DNA from: Bacteroidota bacterium
Lineage (GTDB): Bacteria; Bacteroidota; Bacteroidia; Chitinophagales; LD1
Direction of reading: 5' to 3'
Length of the DNA stretch: 64,000 bases
Assembly: GCA_018267365.1 (NCBI GenBank)
Contig: JAFDYQ010000009.1
Coordinates: 1 to 64,000 of the forward strand
This document shows, in pieces, positions 10,061 through 19,191 of the stretch (within the stretch, counting starts at the first letter, position 1; the number at the start of each line of letters is the position of its first letter). Position numbers and translations under genes: made by a program. The notes under the pieces are model-generated. The model saw only the letters and a program-made list of their open reading frames with translations. It ran no database searches and was not told the origin of the DNA.

Positions 10061-10092
10061 ATACTCCCTCCCGGAGGTGAATGATTAATAAT

Positions 10093-10677
10093 TTATTTGC
10101 CCACTACCACCTTTGCAAAGCGGATAATCTTATCATTTAGATAGTAGCCTTTTTCTACCTCATCTATGACCTTGCCTGCCATATCCGGTGCAGGGGCAGG
10201 TATCTCTGTGATAGCTTCATGCAGCTCCACATCAAAGTCTTTACCCTTAGACTCGATGGCCTTAAGGCCTTTGGCCTCCAGATTGCGTGTGAGCTTGTGA
10301 TAGATGAGCGCCATGCCTTCCTTCACCGCTGCCACATCGGATGCTGTCTCGGCAGCCTTCAATGCGCGCTCAAAATCATCTATGACCGGCAGCAACTCCT
10401 TGATCACATCCTTGCTGGCCGTGAGGATTAGCTCCAGTCTTTCTTTCGCATTGCGCTTCTTAAAGTTGTCAAAGTCTGCATACAGGCGGATGTGCTTATC
10501 TTTATATTCCTCCAGCTGCTTCTTGAGTGAAGCTATCTCTTCATCGCGCGGATCTGCCGTAGCGGCATTGATATCGTCCAATACTCTTTGCGTATCCTCG
10601 TGAGAGAGCGTTTCATCACCGGCTCCGTCTTGAGGCAGTTCCTTTTCGTAGTCTTTATTTTCTTCCATATCAGGCAT
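10093..10677 (-). CDS. grpE: Nucleotide exchange factor GrpE
   Basis: GrpE releases ADP from DnaK and completes the DnaK-DnaJ cycle. The protein (194 residues from ATG 10677) has an acidic N-terminus, a long coiled coil (about 50-110, LKKQLEEYKDKHIRLYADFDNFKKR) and the C-terminal beta domain with the family pattern (VELHEAITEIP, GYYLNDKIIRFAKVVV). The frame extends 12 codons further upstream, but MPDMEENKDYEKE is the likelier start; ATG 10668 is also possible. It is first in the grpE-dnaJ unit and has a -7 box 12 bases upstream. Confidence 0.95.
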   Translation of the reverse strand: MPDMEENKDYEKELPQDGAGDETLSHEDTQRVLDDINAATADPRDEEIASLKKQLEEYKDKHIRLYADFDNFKKRNAKERLELILTASKDVIKELLPVIDDFERALKAAETASDVAAVKEGMALIYHKLTRNLEAKGLKAIESKGKDFDVELHEAITEIPAPAPDMAGKVIDEVEKGYYLNDKIIRFAKVVVGK

Positions 10678-10689
10678 AATATTCCGCCG

Positions 10690-10697
10690 CAAACATA
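10690..10697 (-). promoter_or_regulatory. Candidate -7 box of the grpE-dnaJ unit
   Basis: TATGTTTG on the minus strand is an exact TAnnTTTG match 12 bases before the chosen grpE start. A weak -33 (TTTATTA) lies about 20 bases further upstream. No CIRCE-like inverted repeat was seen here. Confidence 0.45.
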
Positions 10698-10795
10698 TCA
10701 AAATACCTGCCAATGGGTAATAAACGACATTTTGTCAGAATGTCTTGATATTTGCATATATTCTTGTCATTACCTCTGTCTCGCCGGCCGCAAAA

Positions 10796-10828
10796 AAGCC
10801 AAAGCCTCCATACTGGAGGCTTTGGCTT
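10796..10828 (-). terminator. Strong intrinsic terminator of the PpiD-like gene
   Basis: AAGCCAAAGCCTCC and GGAGGCTTTGGCTT form a perfect 14-bp stem with a 5-base loop. It is followed on the minus strand by TTTT. It lies 20 bases past the stop codon of the leftward peptidylprolyl isomerase gene. Confidence 0.9.
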
Positions 10829-10848
10829 ATAGACTTTTAAAAAATTGC

Positions 10849-13023
10849 TTAGTTATTTCCCTCAAATCCGAGGCGATAGTCTTGCACCTTAGACAGCTTG
10901 CGCAGAGCATCCTGAGATGCACGGCCCTTGGCCATGGCAGCCTGCTGGGCCATCATGACGGCCCGGGTCAGATCTGTAGGGGCAGGGGGATCTACACCAC
11001 TGACCTTCTGCACCGCATAGACACCTTGATTGCCCCGGATAGGGCCTGATAGTTTACCCTGAGCTATATACACACCAGCTGCTACTACTGCCGGCTCTAT
11101 ACCAGTAGGCAGATTAGGATTAGCAAAAATACTGTTTGGTGCATCCTGCACCTGTTTGCCCAGCTTAGTGGCCAGATCATCTACATTAGCGGCCTTGGCA
11201 TCAGATATTTTCTTGGCCAGTACTTCGTATTTCTTTTCTTTCAGGAATGCCAGTTTTACCTGCTCTTTTACAGATTCCAGGTCAGGTGTACCCTCACCAT
11301 TTACTGCTTCCAGATAGGCTACTACGTACTTGCGGCCATTTACGCCGGAGCCATCATCTACAGTTTTGATCGGAGATACATCACCCCTTTTGGCATCAAA
11401 CACCCACTTGACCAGAGAGCGGGCGCTGAGCTGATTTACATCATAGCTTTCCTTAGTGATATTAGGTACGGTCTTGATAGCTGCAGGATGAGCAGCAGCG
11501 TATTTTTTCCACTTCTCCTCAGTATTGTTAGCCTGTACGAACTGTGTCGCCTCGCTGTAGATATCGGTCTCTGTCTCCTGGCTAGGAGCCAGCTGGCGTG
11601 TGAAGTAAGCTACCTTGATACCCGGCTTGCTCGGCTTTTCCTCCATTATCTCCACTATCTTGATCAGGTTATTCTGGGCATCCAGATATTTATATGGCTT
11701 GCCCGGCACACCATTGTGAAATACAATGCTCTTGTAAAATTCATCCTTGGTCGGATCATTAAACTTGACCCAGCCTACCACACCTCCGTAAGCCTTTGAG
11801 GCAGGATCATCACTGTAGGTAGCCGCCATAGCGCCAAAGTCTGCATGCAGCGAGTCGATAGCTGTGTACACGCTGTCTATCACAGCCAGCTTTGCCTTTT
11901 GATCGGCCTCAGACTGCACATTAGCAAATGAGAAAACGATCTCCCTCACTTTCACAGAGTCTGACATCATCTTCTTGCTGCTGATCTTAGCAAATTTGTA
12001 CATGCCATTTTCTACATAAGGGCCTATCACTGTCTTGACCGGCAGGTCAAAGAGAGAGTCAGCCACCGGTGGTGCCTGCTGGCCGGGCTCACCCTTGATG
12101 GTATACAGATCATACAGCGGTGTCTCAGAGTAGAGCTTTACAAAGAGAGAGTCATCAGACTTAGTAGCCCCCTTGGTAAAGTCTTGCAGCTTGTCTGTCA
12201 GCGCCTTGAGTGCAGTAGCAGAATCTACAGCAGATGGTATCACATCAAATGCTACATACTGTATAGTGCGCGATTCTTCTGCAGTTTTAAACTTTGCTGC
12301 ATTCTTGTTTAGATATTCCTTCAGATCACCGTCAGTGTACTTTATCTCATTGTCATTTACCTCCGTATATGGCAGCTCTACATAGCGGAAGTCAGCAGTT
12401 TTATTTGTCTCCTCATAGTACTCCTCGGCCATCCACTTTGGCACATTGCCGATACTTTTCATGATCAGCGTATTGTACTTAGACTGCAGCTGAGACTTCT
12501 TTACTTGCTTTACCAGGTTGTTCCAAAACTTCCTCTTGGCACCCGGCTCCTGACCTTTCTCGTCTACGTTCAGGTTTTTGATCCAGCCATTCAGGCCAGC
12601 TACATCCACAGGATTATTGCCAAATAATTGCTGGCGGATCACCGGGTGCAGGTTTTCTGTCATGGTCAGCGATACCATCTCGTCATCAGAAACTACCACG
12701 CCTGTTTTGTCAGATGCATGTTGCATCACGATATCGTTGACCATTTCATTCCAGGTCTGCTGATTCATATAGTTGCGCTGTACATCGTTCAGGTTGATGT
12801 GATTCTGCGCTTCCACATTTTTCACATTGTCAGATACCTCACTGCTATACTCATTGTAGGGTATGGCCTGTCCATCTACTGAGCCGGCATCAGTACCTCT
12901 GCCCGGGCGGAGTACGCTAAACTGGTCATTGACCGCTACACCGAGCAGGAAGAGCACGATACTCAATGCAATAACACCTACGAGAATGCCGGGACGTTTT
13001 CTTATCTCACCGATTACAGCCAT
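10849..13023 (-). CDS. Membrane-anchored peptidylprolyl isomerase, SurA/PpiD type
   Basis: This 724-residue envelope foldase has a short cytoplasmic N-terminus, one transmembrane helix (about 12-32, GILVGVIALSIVLFLLGVAV) and a long periplasmic part. A SurA_N-like helical region (about 35-240, with EVSDNVKNVEAQ and WNEMVNDIVMQHA) is followed by a parvulin-like rotamase near residues 340-450 (VREIVFSFAN, FGAMAATYSDDPASKAYGGVVGWV). A second degenerate rotamase-like region lies toward the C-terminus. The layout matches PpiD-like proteins that hold outer-membrane and secreted clients near the Sec translocon. It stands alone with its own strong terminator. Whether the rotamase is catalytically active cannot be judged. 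Confidence 0.88.
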   Translation of the reverse strand: MAVIGEIRKRPGILVGVIALSIVLFLLGVAVNDQFSVLRPGRGTDAGSVDGQAIPYNEYSSEVSDNVKNVEAQNHINLNDVQRNYMNQQTWNEMVNDIVMQHASDKTGVVVSDDEMVSLTMTENLHPVIRQQLFGNNPVDVAGLNGWIKNLNVDEKGQEPGAKRKFWNNLVKQVKKSQLQSKYNTLIMKSIGNVPKWMAEEYYEETNKTADFRYVELPYTEVNDNEIKYTDGDLKEYLNKNAAKFKTAEESRTIQYVAFDVIPSAVDSATALKALTDKLQDFTKGATKSDDSLFVKLYSETPLYDLYTIKGEPGQQAPPVADSLFDLPVKTVIGPYVENGMYKFAKISSKKMMSDSVKVREIVFSFANVQSEADQKAKLAVIDSVYTAIDSLHADFGAMAATYSDDPASKAYGGVVGWVKFNDPTKDEFYKSIVFHNGVPGKPYKYLDAQNNLIKIVEIMEEKPSKPGIKVAYFTRQLAPSQETETDIYSEATQFVQANNTEEKWKKYAAAHPAAIKTVPNITKESYDVNQLSARSLVKWVFDAKRGDVSPIKTVDDGSGVNGRKYVVAYLEAVNGEGTPDLESVKEQVKLAFLKEKKYEVLAKKISDAKAANVDDLATKLGKQVQDAPNSIFANPNLPTGIEPAVVAAGVYIAQGKLSGPIRGNQGVYAVQKVSGVDPPAPTDLTRAVMMAQQAAMAKGRASQDALRKLSKVQDYRLGFEGNN

Positions 13024-13132
13024 ACTTATGAGTCTATTATGATTTTATTTAAAGGGAGCGCAAAATAAAGTTTTTCGGGGGAAAAATGAAAATATCAACA
13101 TCCGGGACTACTTTTTGACCTGAAAAGCCTAA

Positions 13133-13167
13133 AAAATAAGGGGCTAAGGCTGTGCAAAGCCTTATTT
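13133..13167 (-). terminator. Terminator of the E1 dehydrogenase gene
   Basis: AATAAGG and CCTTATT outer arms enclose an inner GGCT/AGCC stem. The hairpin immediately follows the stop codon at 13168 and is followed by T residues on the minus strand. Confidence 0.75.
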
Positions 13168-15147
13168 TCAATAGTTCGCCAGTTCGGACAGTTTGGCCTT
13201 AAACCGCTCCTTCGGCAGAAAATTCCGCTCCAGAGACAGCGCAAACGGCACCGGCGTATCCAGAGAGGCCACCCGCATGACCGGCGCATCCAGACTGGTA
13301 AAGAGGTGCTCCGATATATATGCCGCTATCTCTCCGCCTATGCCGCCCACCAGCGTGTCCTCGTGTAGCACGATGGCCTTGCCGCTCTTGCGCACAGATG
13401 TTTCGATTGCATCTTTATCATAAGGCAGCAGGGTACGCAGGTCTACGATATCTGCTGATAGGCCCAGTTCTTTCACCGCTTCCTTTGCCCAGAGCACACC
13501 AAGTCCATAAGTGATGATGCTCACGTCATCACCCTCTGCCGCCAGCACAGCTTTGCCGATAGGCGTGGTGTAGTAAGCATCCGGCACCTCACTCTCTATC
13601 TCTGCATTGCGGTAGAGAAATTTATGCTCAAAGAACATCACCGGGTTCGGATCATTGATGGCTTCGCACAGGAGTCCTTTAGCATCCACCGGGTTGGAAG
13701 GATAAACCACCTTGAGCCCCGGCACGTGGGTGAACCACGCCTCATTGCTCTGCGAGTGGAACGGCCCCGCGCCGACTCCCGCACCCGTAGGCATGCGGAC
13801 CACTATGTCCGCATTTTGCCCCCAGCGCCAGTAGCTCTTGGCCAGGTTATTTACTATCGGGTTGAAGCCCGTGCTCACAAAGTCTGCAAACTGCATCTCT
13901 ACCACGCTCTTCATACCCTTGACACTCAGGCCGAGGGCAGCGCTCAGCACACCACTCTCACAGATAGGTGTATTGCGCACGCGGTCTTTGCCAAATTTCT
14001 CTACAAAACCCTCCGTGATCTTAAAGACGCCGCCATACTCTGCCACATCCTGCCCCATGATCACGAGGTCATTATACCGCTCCATGCTCTGGCGCAGGCC
14101 ATCACTCACGGCATCTACGAGGCGCTTGTTGGTTTTGCCGCCTGTAGCTGCTACTTCAGTATAGCTGTATGGTTTATAGACCTCACTTTCCTCTTTATCA
14201 GTATCTGGTGCCACCTCTGGTTGTTTGTCCGCTGCATCGAAAGCCCTCCTCACCTCCGCATCCATTTCCTCGCGCAGCATGAGCGGATAGTCGGGTGACA
14301 TGATGCCGTTTTCTATCAGCCAGTTCTCATAGTTGGCCACCGGATCTTTCTTTTCCCATATTTCAAACAGCTCCTTCGGCACGTACTTCACGCCGCTCGC
14401 CTCCTCATGCCCGCGCATGCGAAAGGTCATACACTCCAGCAGCACAGGGTGCGGATTCTCGCGCATCTCGGCGGCCAGCTGATTGATCGTATGATATACC
14501 TCCAGGATATTATTGCCATCTATGGTCAGCCCCTTCATGCCGTAGCCCACTGCACGGTCCGCCAGCTGTGCACAGCGAAACTGCTCATTGGTAGGCGTAG
14601 AGAGACCATATCCGTTATTCTCTATCAGAATGATGACCGGCAGGTCCCACACGGCAGCGATATTGCAGGCCTCGTGAAAGTCGCCCTCGCTTGTACCACC
14701 ATCACCGGTGAAGGCTACAGTGATCTTCTTTTCCTTTTTCAGCTTGCTGGCCAGCGCGATACCATCTCCGAGACAGAGCTGCGGACCGAGGTGGGAGATC
14801 ATGCCCACTATATGATGCTCATTGGTGCCAAAGTGGAAGCTCCGCTCGCGCCCCTGCGAGAAGCCATTCTCTTTACCCTGAAACTGCTCGAATAGCTGCT
14901 GCAGGTCGCAGTCGCGCGTGGTGAAGACCCCCAGATTGCGGTGCAGGGGACAGATGTACTCATCGCTATGCAGCGCAGCGGTCACACCCACAGATATCGC
15001 CTCCTGGCCTATGCCTGAGAACCACTTGCTCACCCGCCCCTGACGGAGCAGTTTCAGCATGCGCTCCTCTATCACGCGGGGCTTGAGTATCCTTTTATAT
15101 AGATCTATCAGCTGCTGATTGCTGAGGTCTTTTCTGTCAAAATTCAT
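13168..15147 (-). CDS. 2-oxoacid dehydrogenase E1, fused alpha and beta subunits
   Basis: This 659-residue thiamine-diphosphate enzyme joins the E1-alpha and E1-beta chains of a branched-chain or pyruvate-type dehydrogenase complex. It decarboxylates a 2-oxoacid and passes the acyl group to lipoyl-E2. The alpha half (1-320) has the TPP motif GDGGTSEGDFHEA near 147 and NNGYGLST near 177, plus RMRGHEEASG. The beta half (about 335-659) starts at RLVDAVSDGLRQSM and carries EYGGVFKITEGF, MPTGAGVGAGPFHSQSNEAW and DLRTLLPYDKDAI. Single-chain fusions of this kind are widespread in Bacteroidota. Substrate (branched-chain keto acids or pyruvate) cannot be decided from sequence. E2 and E3 are not adjacent. 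It has its own terminator. Confidence 0.92.
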   Translation of the reverse strand: MNFDRKDLSNQQLIDLYKRILKPRVIEERMLKLLRQGRVSKWFSGIGQEAISVGVTAALHSDEYICPLHRNLGVFTTRDCDLQQLFEQFQGKENGFSQGRERSFHFGTNEHHIVGMISHLGPQLCLGDGIALASKLKKEKKITVAFTGDGGTSEGDFHEACNIAAVWDLPVIILIENNGYGLSTPTNEQFRCAQLADRAVGYGMKGLTIDGNNILEVYHTINQLAAEMRENPHPVLLECMTFRMRGHEEASGVKYVPKELFEIWEKKDPVANYENWLIENGIMSPDYPLMLREEMDAEVRRAFDAADKQPEVAPDTDKEESEVYKPYSYTEVAATGGKTNKRLVDAVSDGLRQSMERYNDLVIMGQDVAEYGGVFKITEGFVEKFGKDRVRNTPICESGVLSAALGLSVKGMKSVVEMQFADFVSTGFNPIVNNLAKSYWRWGQNADIVVRMPTGAGVGAGPFHSQSNEAWFTHVPGLKVVYPSNPVDAKGLLCEAINDPNPVMFFEHKFLYRNAEIESEVPDAYYTTPIGKAVLAAEGDDVSIITYGLGVLWAKEAVKELGLSADIVDLRTLLPYDKDAIETSVRKSGKAIVLHEDTLVGGIGGEIAAYISEHLFTSLDAPVMRVASLDTPVPFALSLERNFLPKERFKAKLSELANY

Positions 15148-15183
15148 GAAGACAAACTATGTGTTTTTAAAATGACAGCCGGA

Positions 15184-15612
15184 CTAGCAGGCTATCTTAT
15201 CCACGCGACGCTGATGGCGCCCGCCTTCAAATGCGGTGTCAATGAATATATCCACCATTTCCTTCGCCTCGTCCACACTGATAAAGCGCGCAGGCAGGCA
15301 AAGCACATTGGCGTCATTATGTTGGCGCGCCAGCTCGGCTATTTCTTTTTTCCAGGCTATGGCAGCGCGGATCTTTTCGTGTTTATTGGCCGTGATAGCT
15401 ACACCATTGGCGCTACCGCAGATCAGTATACCAAAGTGCGCTTTGCCAGACTCCACCGCATTGGCCACCGGATGCGCAAAATCAGGATAGTCTACCGACT
15501 CTGCAGAGAAAGCGCCGAGATCATCTACCTCGTATCCTTTCTCCAGGAGGTATACACGAAGCTCAGATTTGAGATCGTATCCTGCGTGGTCGCTGCCGAT
15601 GGCTATGAGCAT
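15184..15612 (-). CDS. rpiB: Ribose-5-phosphate isomerase B
   Basis: This 142-residue enzyme interconverts ribose 5-phosphate and ribulose 5-phosphate in the pentose phosphate pathway. From ATG 15612 the protein begins IAIGSDHAGYDLKSEL, the phosphate-binding start of the RpiB/LacAB family. ICGSANGVAITANKH carries the active-site Cys and anion-hole residues. NVLCLPARFIS is also typical. A frame extension 16 codons upstream exists but adds no family sequence, so it is rejected. It lies 36 bases upstream of the E1 gene and 52 bases downstream of tatC on the same strand. Confidence 0.94.
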   Translation of the reverse strand: MLIAIGSDHAGYDLKSELRVYLLEKGYEVDDLGAFSAESVDYPDFAHPVANAVESGKAHFGILICGSANGVAITANKHEKIRAAIAWKKEIAELARQHNDANVLCLPARFISVDEAKEMVDIFIDTAFEGGRHQRRVDKIAC

Positions 15613-15664
15613 AGTGTGTGATTTATGGGCGAAAATTACGAAAATAGATGGCCGCAGCAAGCTA

Positions 15665-16534
15665 TCAGACCATCTCTTTCTGACCCGGATTGACGCGGGC
15701 GGCTACGACGATGCTCAGCTCAAAGAGGAAATAGATAGGTATAGCCACGATGGTCATGGTAAACATATCCGGCGAAGGCGTGATAACGGCCGCCAGGATG
15801 AGGATCACGACGATAGCGTGGCGCCGGTACTGGCGCATAAACTGAGCCGTGATGATGCCCATTTTGGCCAGGAAAAAAATGATCATAGGCAGCTCAAAGA
15901 TAGCTCCCGACCCCAGCATCATCATGGTCACAAAGCTGATATAGTTGTCCAGCGTAAACATATTGCTCACCTGCCCGCTGATCTGGTAGCCATAGGCAAA
16001 GTTTAGCGAGAAAGGTACGATAAGGAAATACGCAAAAGCGACCCCGACGAAAAAAAAGATAGAGCTGAAGACTACGATCCGTCCCGACTTGCGCGCCTCA
16101 TTCTCAGACAGTGCCGGCCGTATGAAGCGCCAGATCTCCCAGATGATATACGGAAAAGAAAAAACGACACCGAGCACGATAGATATCTGTATCTGTGTCA
16201 TAAACTGGCCGAAGAGCTCAGTATTCATGAACTTGATATCCAGGCCATCAAAACAAAGGCCCTTGTCCGGGCAGAGCAGCGGAGAAAATTTGCAGAGCAG
16301 GGGACGGATAGAGTTGCTCAGATGGCAGAGGGCCCGATAGGTCAGAAAGTCACTTTTCACCGGGCCGAAAATGAGCTGGTCAAACACCCAGCTACTCTTG
16401 TACAGCATCACGATAGTGATCAGGATGACACAGATGGCCGCCCGGAAAATGTGCTGCCGCAGCGCATCTATATGGTCAAAGAAACCCATCTCGGCGCCGT
16501 CATTCACATTGTTATTTTTGCCAAAGAGGGCCAT
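15665..16534 (-). CDS. tatC: Twin-arginine translocase subunit TatC
   Basis: TatC is the receptor of the Tat pathway, which exports folded proteins with twin-Arg signals. From ATG 16534 it has 289 residues and six hydrophobic helices. Family motifs include MGFFDHIDALRQHIFRA near the N-terminus, FSFPYIIWEIWRFIRPALSENEARK in the middle (positions about 145-170) and ITPSPDMFTMTIVAIPIYFLFELS at the end. A long first periplasmic loop with several Cys (CHLSNSIRPLLCKF, LCPDKGLCFD) is unusual and could form disulfides. tatA is not seen nearby. The upstream in-frame extension is not TatC-like. Confidence 0.94.
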   Translation of the reverse strand: MALFGKNNNVNDGAEMGFFDHIDALRQHIFRAAICVILITIVMLYKSSWVFDQLIFGPVKSDFLTYRALCHLSNSIRPLLCKFSPLLCPDKGLCFDGLDIKFMNTELFGQFMTQIQISIVLGVVFSFPYIIWEIWRFIRPALSENEARKSGRIVVFSSIFFFVGVAFAYFLIVPFSLNFAYGYQISGQVSNMFTLDNYISFVTMMMLGSGAIFELPMIIFFLAKMGIITAQFMRQYRRHAIVVILILAAVITPSPDMFTMTIVAIPIYFLFELSIVVAARVNPGQKEMV

Positions 16535-16653
16535 ATAGTAACCTATCGCTGAATTTTTTGTGTCTGAAAACCGGCGCAAAATAGGCAAAGTCGCGCAGAA
16601 TAGAACAGTTTAACACGGTTTAGGACGGGCAGGTCTACCTGATATTGCCGGCG

Positions 16654-17205
16654 CTATTCCTTTTCCGTCTTTACTTTTACCTTGCCGGTGATCTTTTTGA
16701 TCACATAGTCCGAGAAGTCCTCATTTGCCTCCATACCGTTGCCATAGATGATCTCTTCCGCCGTAGTGATCTTGACAAAGGCATTGGAGTACAGCGTCTT
16801 TTTTTGCTCGTCCCAGATCAGCTCTTCGGTGTTCAGCTTCTCTCCTTTAGCGTTGATCACCTCCACGTTCTTACGCGCGGTCATGATGCTGGAGCTTTCT
16901 ACTGCAGAGGCATAGTCGGCCACCATGGTGGTAGACACCTGGCCGTCGGTAGAGTAAAACGACACCTTGACGCCATCTGAAAACTCCATATACGGCCGGT
17001 CGGTATTAAACCTGGTCAGCGTCTTTGCCTCTGCTTTGATCTTGGTCTTGCCGTGATCCGAGTAGCGGATGGTGACGTTCTTGCCTTGCTCTATCTGAGT
17101 ATTGGCGCGGGCGGTCACTAGCTTAGCTTCCTCCATATTGTTTTTGCAGCCGGAGACGATGGCTGTGAAGGCTAGGGCGATAAAGAAAATACGCAAAGGA
17201 AGCAT
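16654..17205 (-). CDS. lptC: LPS export periplasmic protein LptC
   Basis: This 183-residue lipoprotein fits LptC, the inner-membrane-linked bridge protein of the Lpt machine that moves LPS from LptBFG to LptA. The start ATG 17205 gives MLPLRIFFIALAFTAIVSGC, a lipoprotein signal with lipobox VSGC. The rest is a beta-jellyroll (YMEFSDGVKVSFYSTDGQVSTTMVADYA, WDEQKKTLYSNAFVKITTAEEIIYGNGMEA), which is the LptC/OstA-like pattern. E. coli LptC uses a transmembrane anchor, while Bacteroidota forms are often lipoproteins. Divergent from the MFS gene. A -7 box lies 7 bases upstream. Confidence 0.85.
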   Translation of the reverse strand: MLPLRIFFIALAFTAIVSGCKNNMEEAKLVTARANTQIEQGKNVTIRYSDHGKTKIKAEAKTLTRFNTDRPYMEFSDGVKVSFYSTDGQVSTTMVADYASAVESSSIMTARKNVEVINAKGEKLNTEELIWDEQKKTLYSNAFVKITTAEEIIYGNGMEANEDFSDYVIKKITGKVKVKTEKE

Positions 17206-17211
17206 AGCGAT

Positions 17212-17219
17212 CAAAAGTA
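17212..17219 (-). promoter_or_regulatory. Candidate -7 box of lptC
   Basis: TACTTTTG on the minus strand is an exact TAnnTTTG match, 7 bases before the lptC ATG. This would give a near-leaderless transcript. No -33 TTG is evident. Confidence 0.4.
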
Positions 17220-17314
17220 TAAAATCGGCGTGGCTCACCGCAGCCGATCATAGCTTTTGGGATTTATTATCAGCTAGCTATGCCGTGGTAGCGGATATTT
17301 TAGCTTTGCCTGCG

Positions 17315-18595
17315 GTGAAAAATAAGCGCGCCATATACCTGCTGCTGCTGGCCAACTCTATCTCCGGGGTGTCTCAGGGCATCTCTATGCTGGCCATTCC
17401 CTGGTATTTTATCTCCGTAGCGCATGATGAGGGGCTGTTTAGCCAGATATACTTTGTGGTGACCAGCGCCTCGCTGATCTGGGGGGTATACGCGGGCACG
17501 CTGGTAGACCGCTATGACCGCAGGCGTATTTTCCTCGCTATCAATATCGCCGGTATGCTGATGCTCGGACTGGCCAGTATCACTGGATATGCGGTGGGCG
17601 GCACACCGTGGCTGCTGGTAGCGCTGGCTTTTGCTACCACTGTTTTCATCTATAATATTCACTTCCCCACCTTGTATGGCTTTGCACAGGAGATCACGGC
17701 TAAAGAAGACTATGGCCGTGTGACCTCGCAGCTGGAGGTGCAGGGCCAGCTCACCTGGACCATCGCCGGCGGGCTCGGCGCACTGCTGCTCAATGGTGTG
17801 CCCGGCCACCTCAATTTCTTTGGTGCAGACGTGTCGGTTCCGTTTACCATACGCCCTCTGGCTATCCACGAGGTATTTGCTATAGATGCTGTCACCTATG
17901 TGCTGGCCTTTATCATCATCTATCAGATCCGGTCCATCTCAGTGGCAGAGCGCACTATAGATACAGATCCATTGCTCACACGCATCCGCACCGGCATGGC
18001 CTACCTCAAAGGGCATCCCGTCATTTTCCTCTTTGGCAATGCATCCCTTTTCATCTTCCTGACCATCATCGTGCATAGCACACTCGTCAATCCGATATAT
18101 GTGGACCACTACCTGCATCGTGGTGGCGATGTTTATGCCCTGTCAGACATGGTTTTCTCTTTGGGTGCATTACTGGCCGGTTTCGTCACTACCAGGTTAT
18201 TCGGGCAGCGGCGCATCATACCCGGCCTCATAGCGCTGAGCCTGATAGCAGGAGGTATGTACTTCGTACATGTGTACAATAACATACTGGCCTGGTACTA
18301 TCTCTGCTACTTTGTGATCGGGTTTAGCAATTCTGCCGCACGCGTGCTGCGTGTCACCTTTTTATTCTCTCATATACCCAACTCGGTGATAGGGCGTACC
18401 AACAGCGTCTTCTTTGTGATCAATGTAGCTATGCGCCTGATGCTTACCGGCCTTTTTGCGCTGCCATTATTCCATCAGGGCATCAATATCATCTATGCCA
18501 ATGCCGTGATGGGTGCTATCTGCATCACAGGCGGCATATTGATCTGGCTCCAGAAAAGCGATCTGGAGAAACTGCATGAAGTGCATGAGCGTTGA
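17315..18595 (+). CDS. Major facilitator superfamily transporter
   Basis: This membrane transporter has about 12 hydrophobic helices (426 residues from GTG 17315). It shows an MFS A-like loop after helix 2 (GTLVDRYDRRRIF) and LLAGFVTTRLFGQRRIIPG between helices 8 and 9. It resembles MFS_3/enterobactin-exporter-like families, but the substrate cannot be told. No ATG fits: the frame is open back to 17102, inside lptC, where the extra residues are not transporter-like. GTG 17315 (MKNKRAIYLLLLANS) fits best; GTG 17285 and TTG 17306 are alternatives. The -7-like box TAGCTTTG at 17301-17308 would favour 17315 as a leaderless start. Confidence 0.85.
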   Translation: MKNKRAIYLLLLANSISGVSQGISMLAIPWYFISVAHDEGLFSQIYFVVTSASLIWGVYAGTLVDRYDRRRIFLAINIAGMLMLGLASITGYAVGGTPWLLVALAFATTVFIYNIHFPTLYGFAQEITAKEDYGRVTSQLEVQGQLTWTIAGGLGALLLNGVPGHLNFFGADVSVPFTIRPLAIHEVFAIDAVTYVLAFIIIYQIRSISVAERTIDTDPLLTRIRTGMAYLKGHPVIFLFGNASLFIFLTIIVHSTLVNPIYVDHYLHRGGDVYALSDMVFSLGALLAGFVTTRLFGQRRIIPGLIALSLIAGGMYFVHVYNNILAWYYLCYFVIGFSNSAARVLRVTFLFSHIPNSVIGRTNSVFFVINVAMRLMLTGLFALPLFHQGINIIYANAVMGAICITGGILIWLQKSDLEKLHEVHER

Positions 18596-18697
18596 GTGCA
18601 TTCTCTCATAGAGCAATAGCGATCTTTCGTGCCTCTACAGTCAATTTTTAGCTGATATTTTCCGTCTTTAGCATAAGATTTGTATATCAAGGCTGAC

Positions 18698-19117
18698 ATG
18701 AAAAATTTCATTCTCAAACTATTCATCAACTCCATATCGGTTTTTATACTGGCCAAATATGTCCTGACGGGCGGCGTACATGTGGAGAGTTTCGGCTATG
18801 CCGTGATCGTGGCGCTAGTCCTGGCCCTGCTGAATGCATCTGTGCGTCCGCTGCTGGTGCTTTTTACCCTGCCGGTCACGGTATTGACGCTCGGCATCTT
18901 TATCCTGATCATCAATACTGCTATGATCCAGCTGGCGGCCTGGCTAGTGCCCAATGGTGGCTTCCGGGTAGATGGTTGGTGGTGGGCTTTCTTCTTCAGT
19001 ATATTATTATCGTTTCTTAACAGCGTGTTGGAACGATTTGTGCGTAGCAACATTCAGCCGGCAACAGAAGACAATGGCGTGCAGATATTTGATAAGGATG
19101 GCAACAGGATCGTTTAG
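18698..19117 (+). CDS. Small four-helix membrane protein, phage-holin 4_2 family
   Basis: This 139-residue membrane protein has four hydrophobic helices and the pattern of the Phage_holin_4_2 family (PF04020): MKNFILKLFINSISVFILAKY, LVLALLNASVRPLLVLFTLPVTVLTLG, LIINTAMIQLAAWLV, and a final helix before a short polar tail. The family is widespread in chromosomes of free-living bacteria and most members are not phage holins; their role is unknown. There are no phage genes around it. ATG 18698 is chosen over TTG 18680 because the family starts at MKNF. It lies 102 bases downstream of the MFS gene on the same strand. Confidence 0.85.
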   Translation: MKNFILKLFINSISVFILAKYVLTGGVHVESFGYAVIVALVLALLNASVRPLLVLFTLPVTVLTLGIFILIINTAMIQLAAWLVPNGGFRVDGWWWAFFFSILLSFLNSVLERFVRSNIQPATEDNGVQIFDKDGNRIV

Positions 19118-19191
19118 AAGACTTTAAACTCTTGTGAAATTTTTTTGTCATATGGAAATAAGAATAACCTAAATACGTTTTTAGCGAAATA

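Noticed and set aside
13624..14298. 224-codon plus-strand frame opposite the E1 gene
   Set aside because: It is a shadow of a strongly conserved enzyme gene; the His/Leu-rich translation is not protein-like.
18698..19117. Holin-family gene considered as prophage evidence
   Set aside because: Single gene in housekeeping context with no other phage gene; the family is common in chromosomes.
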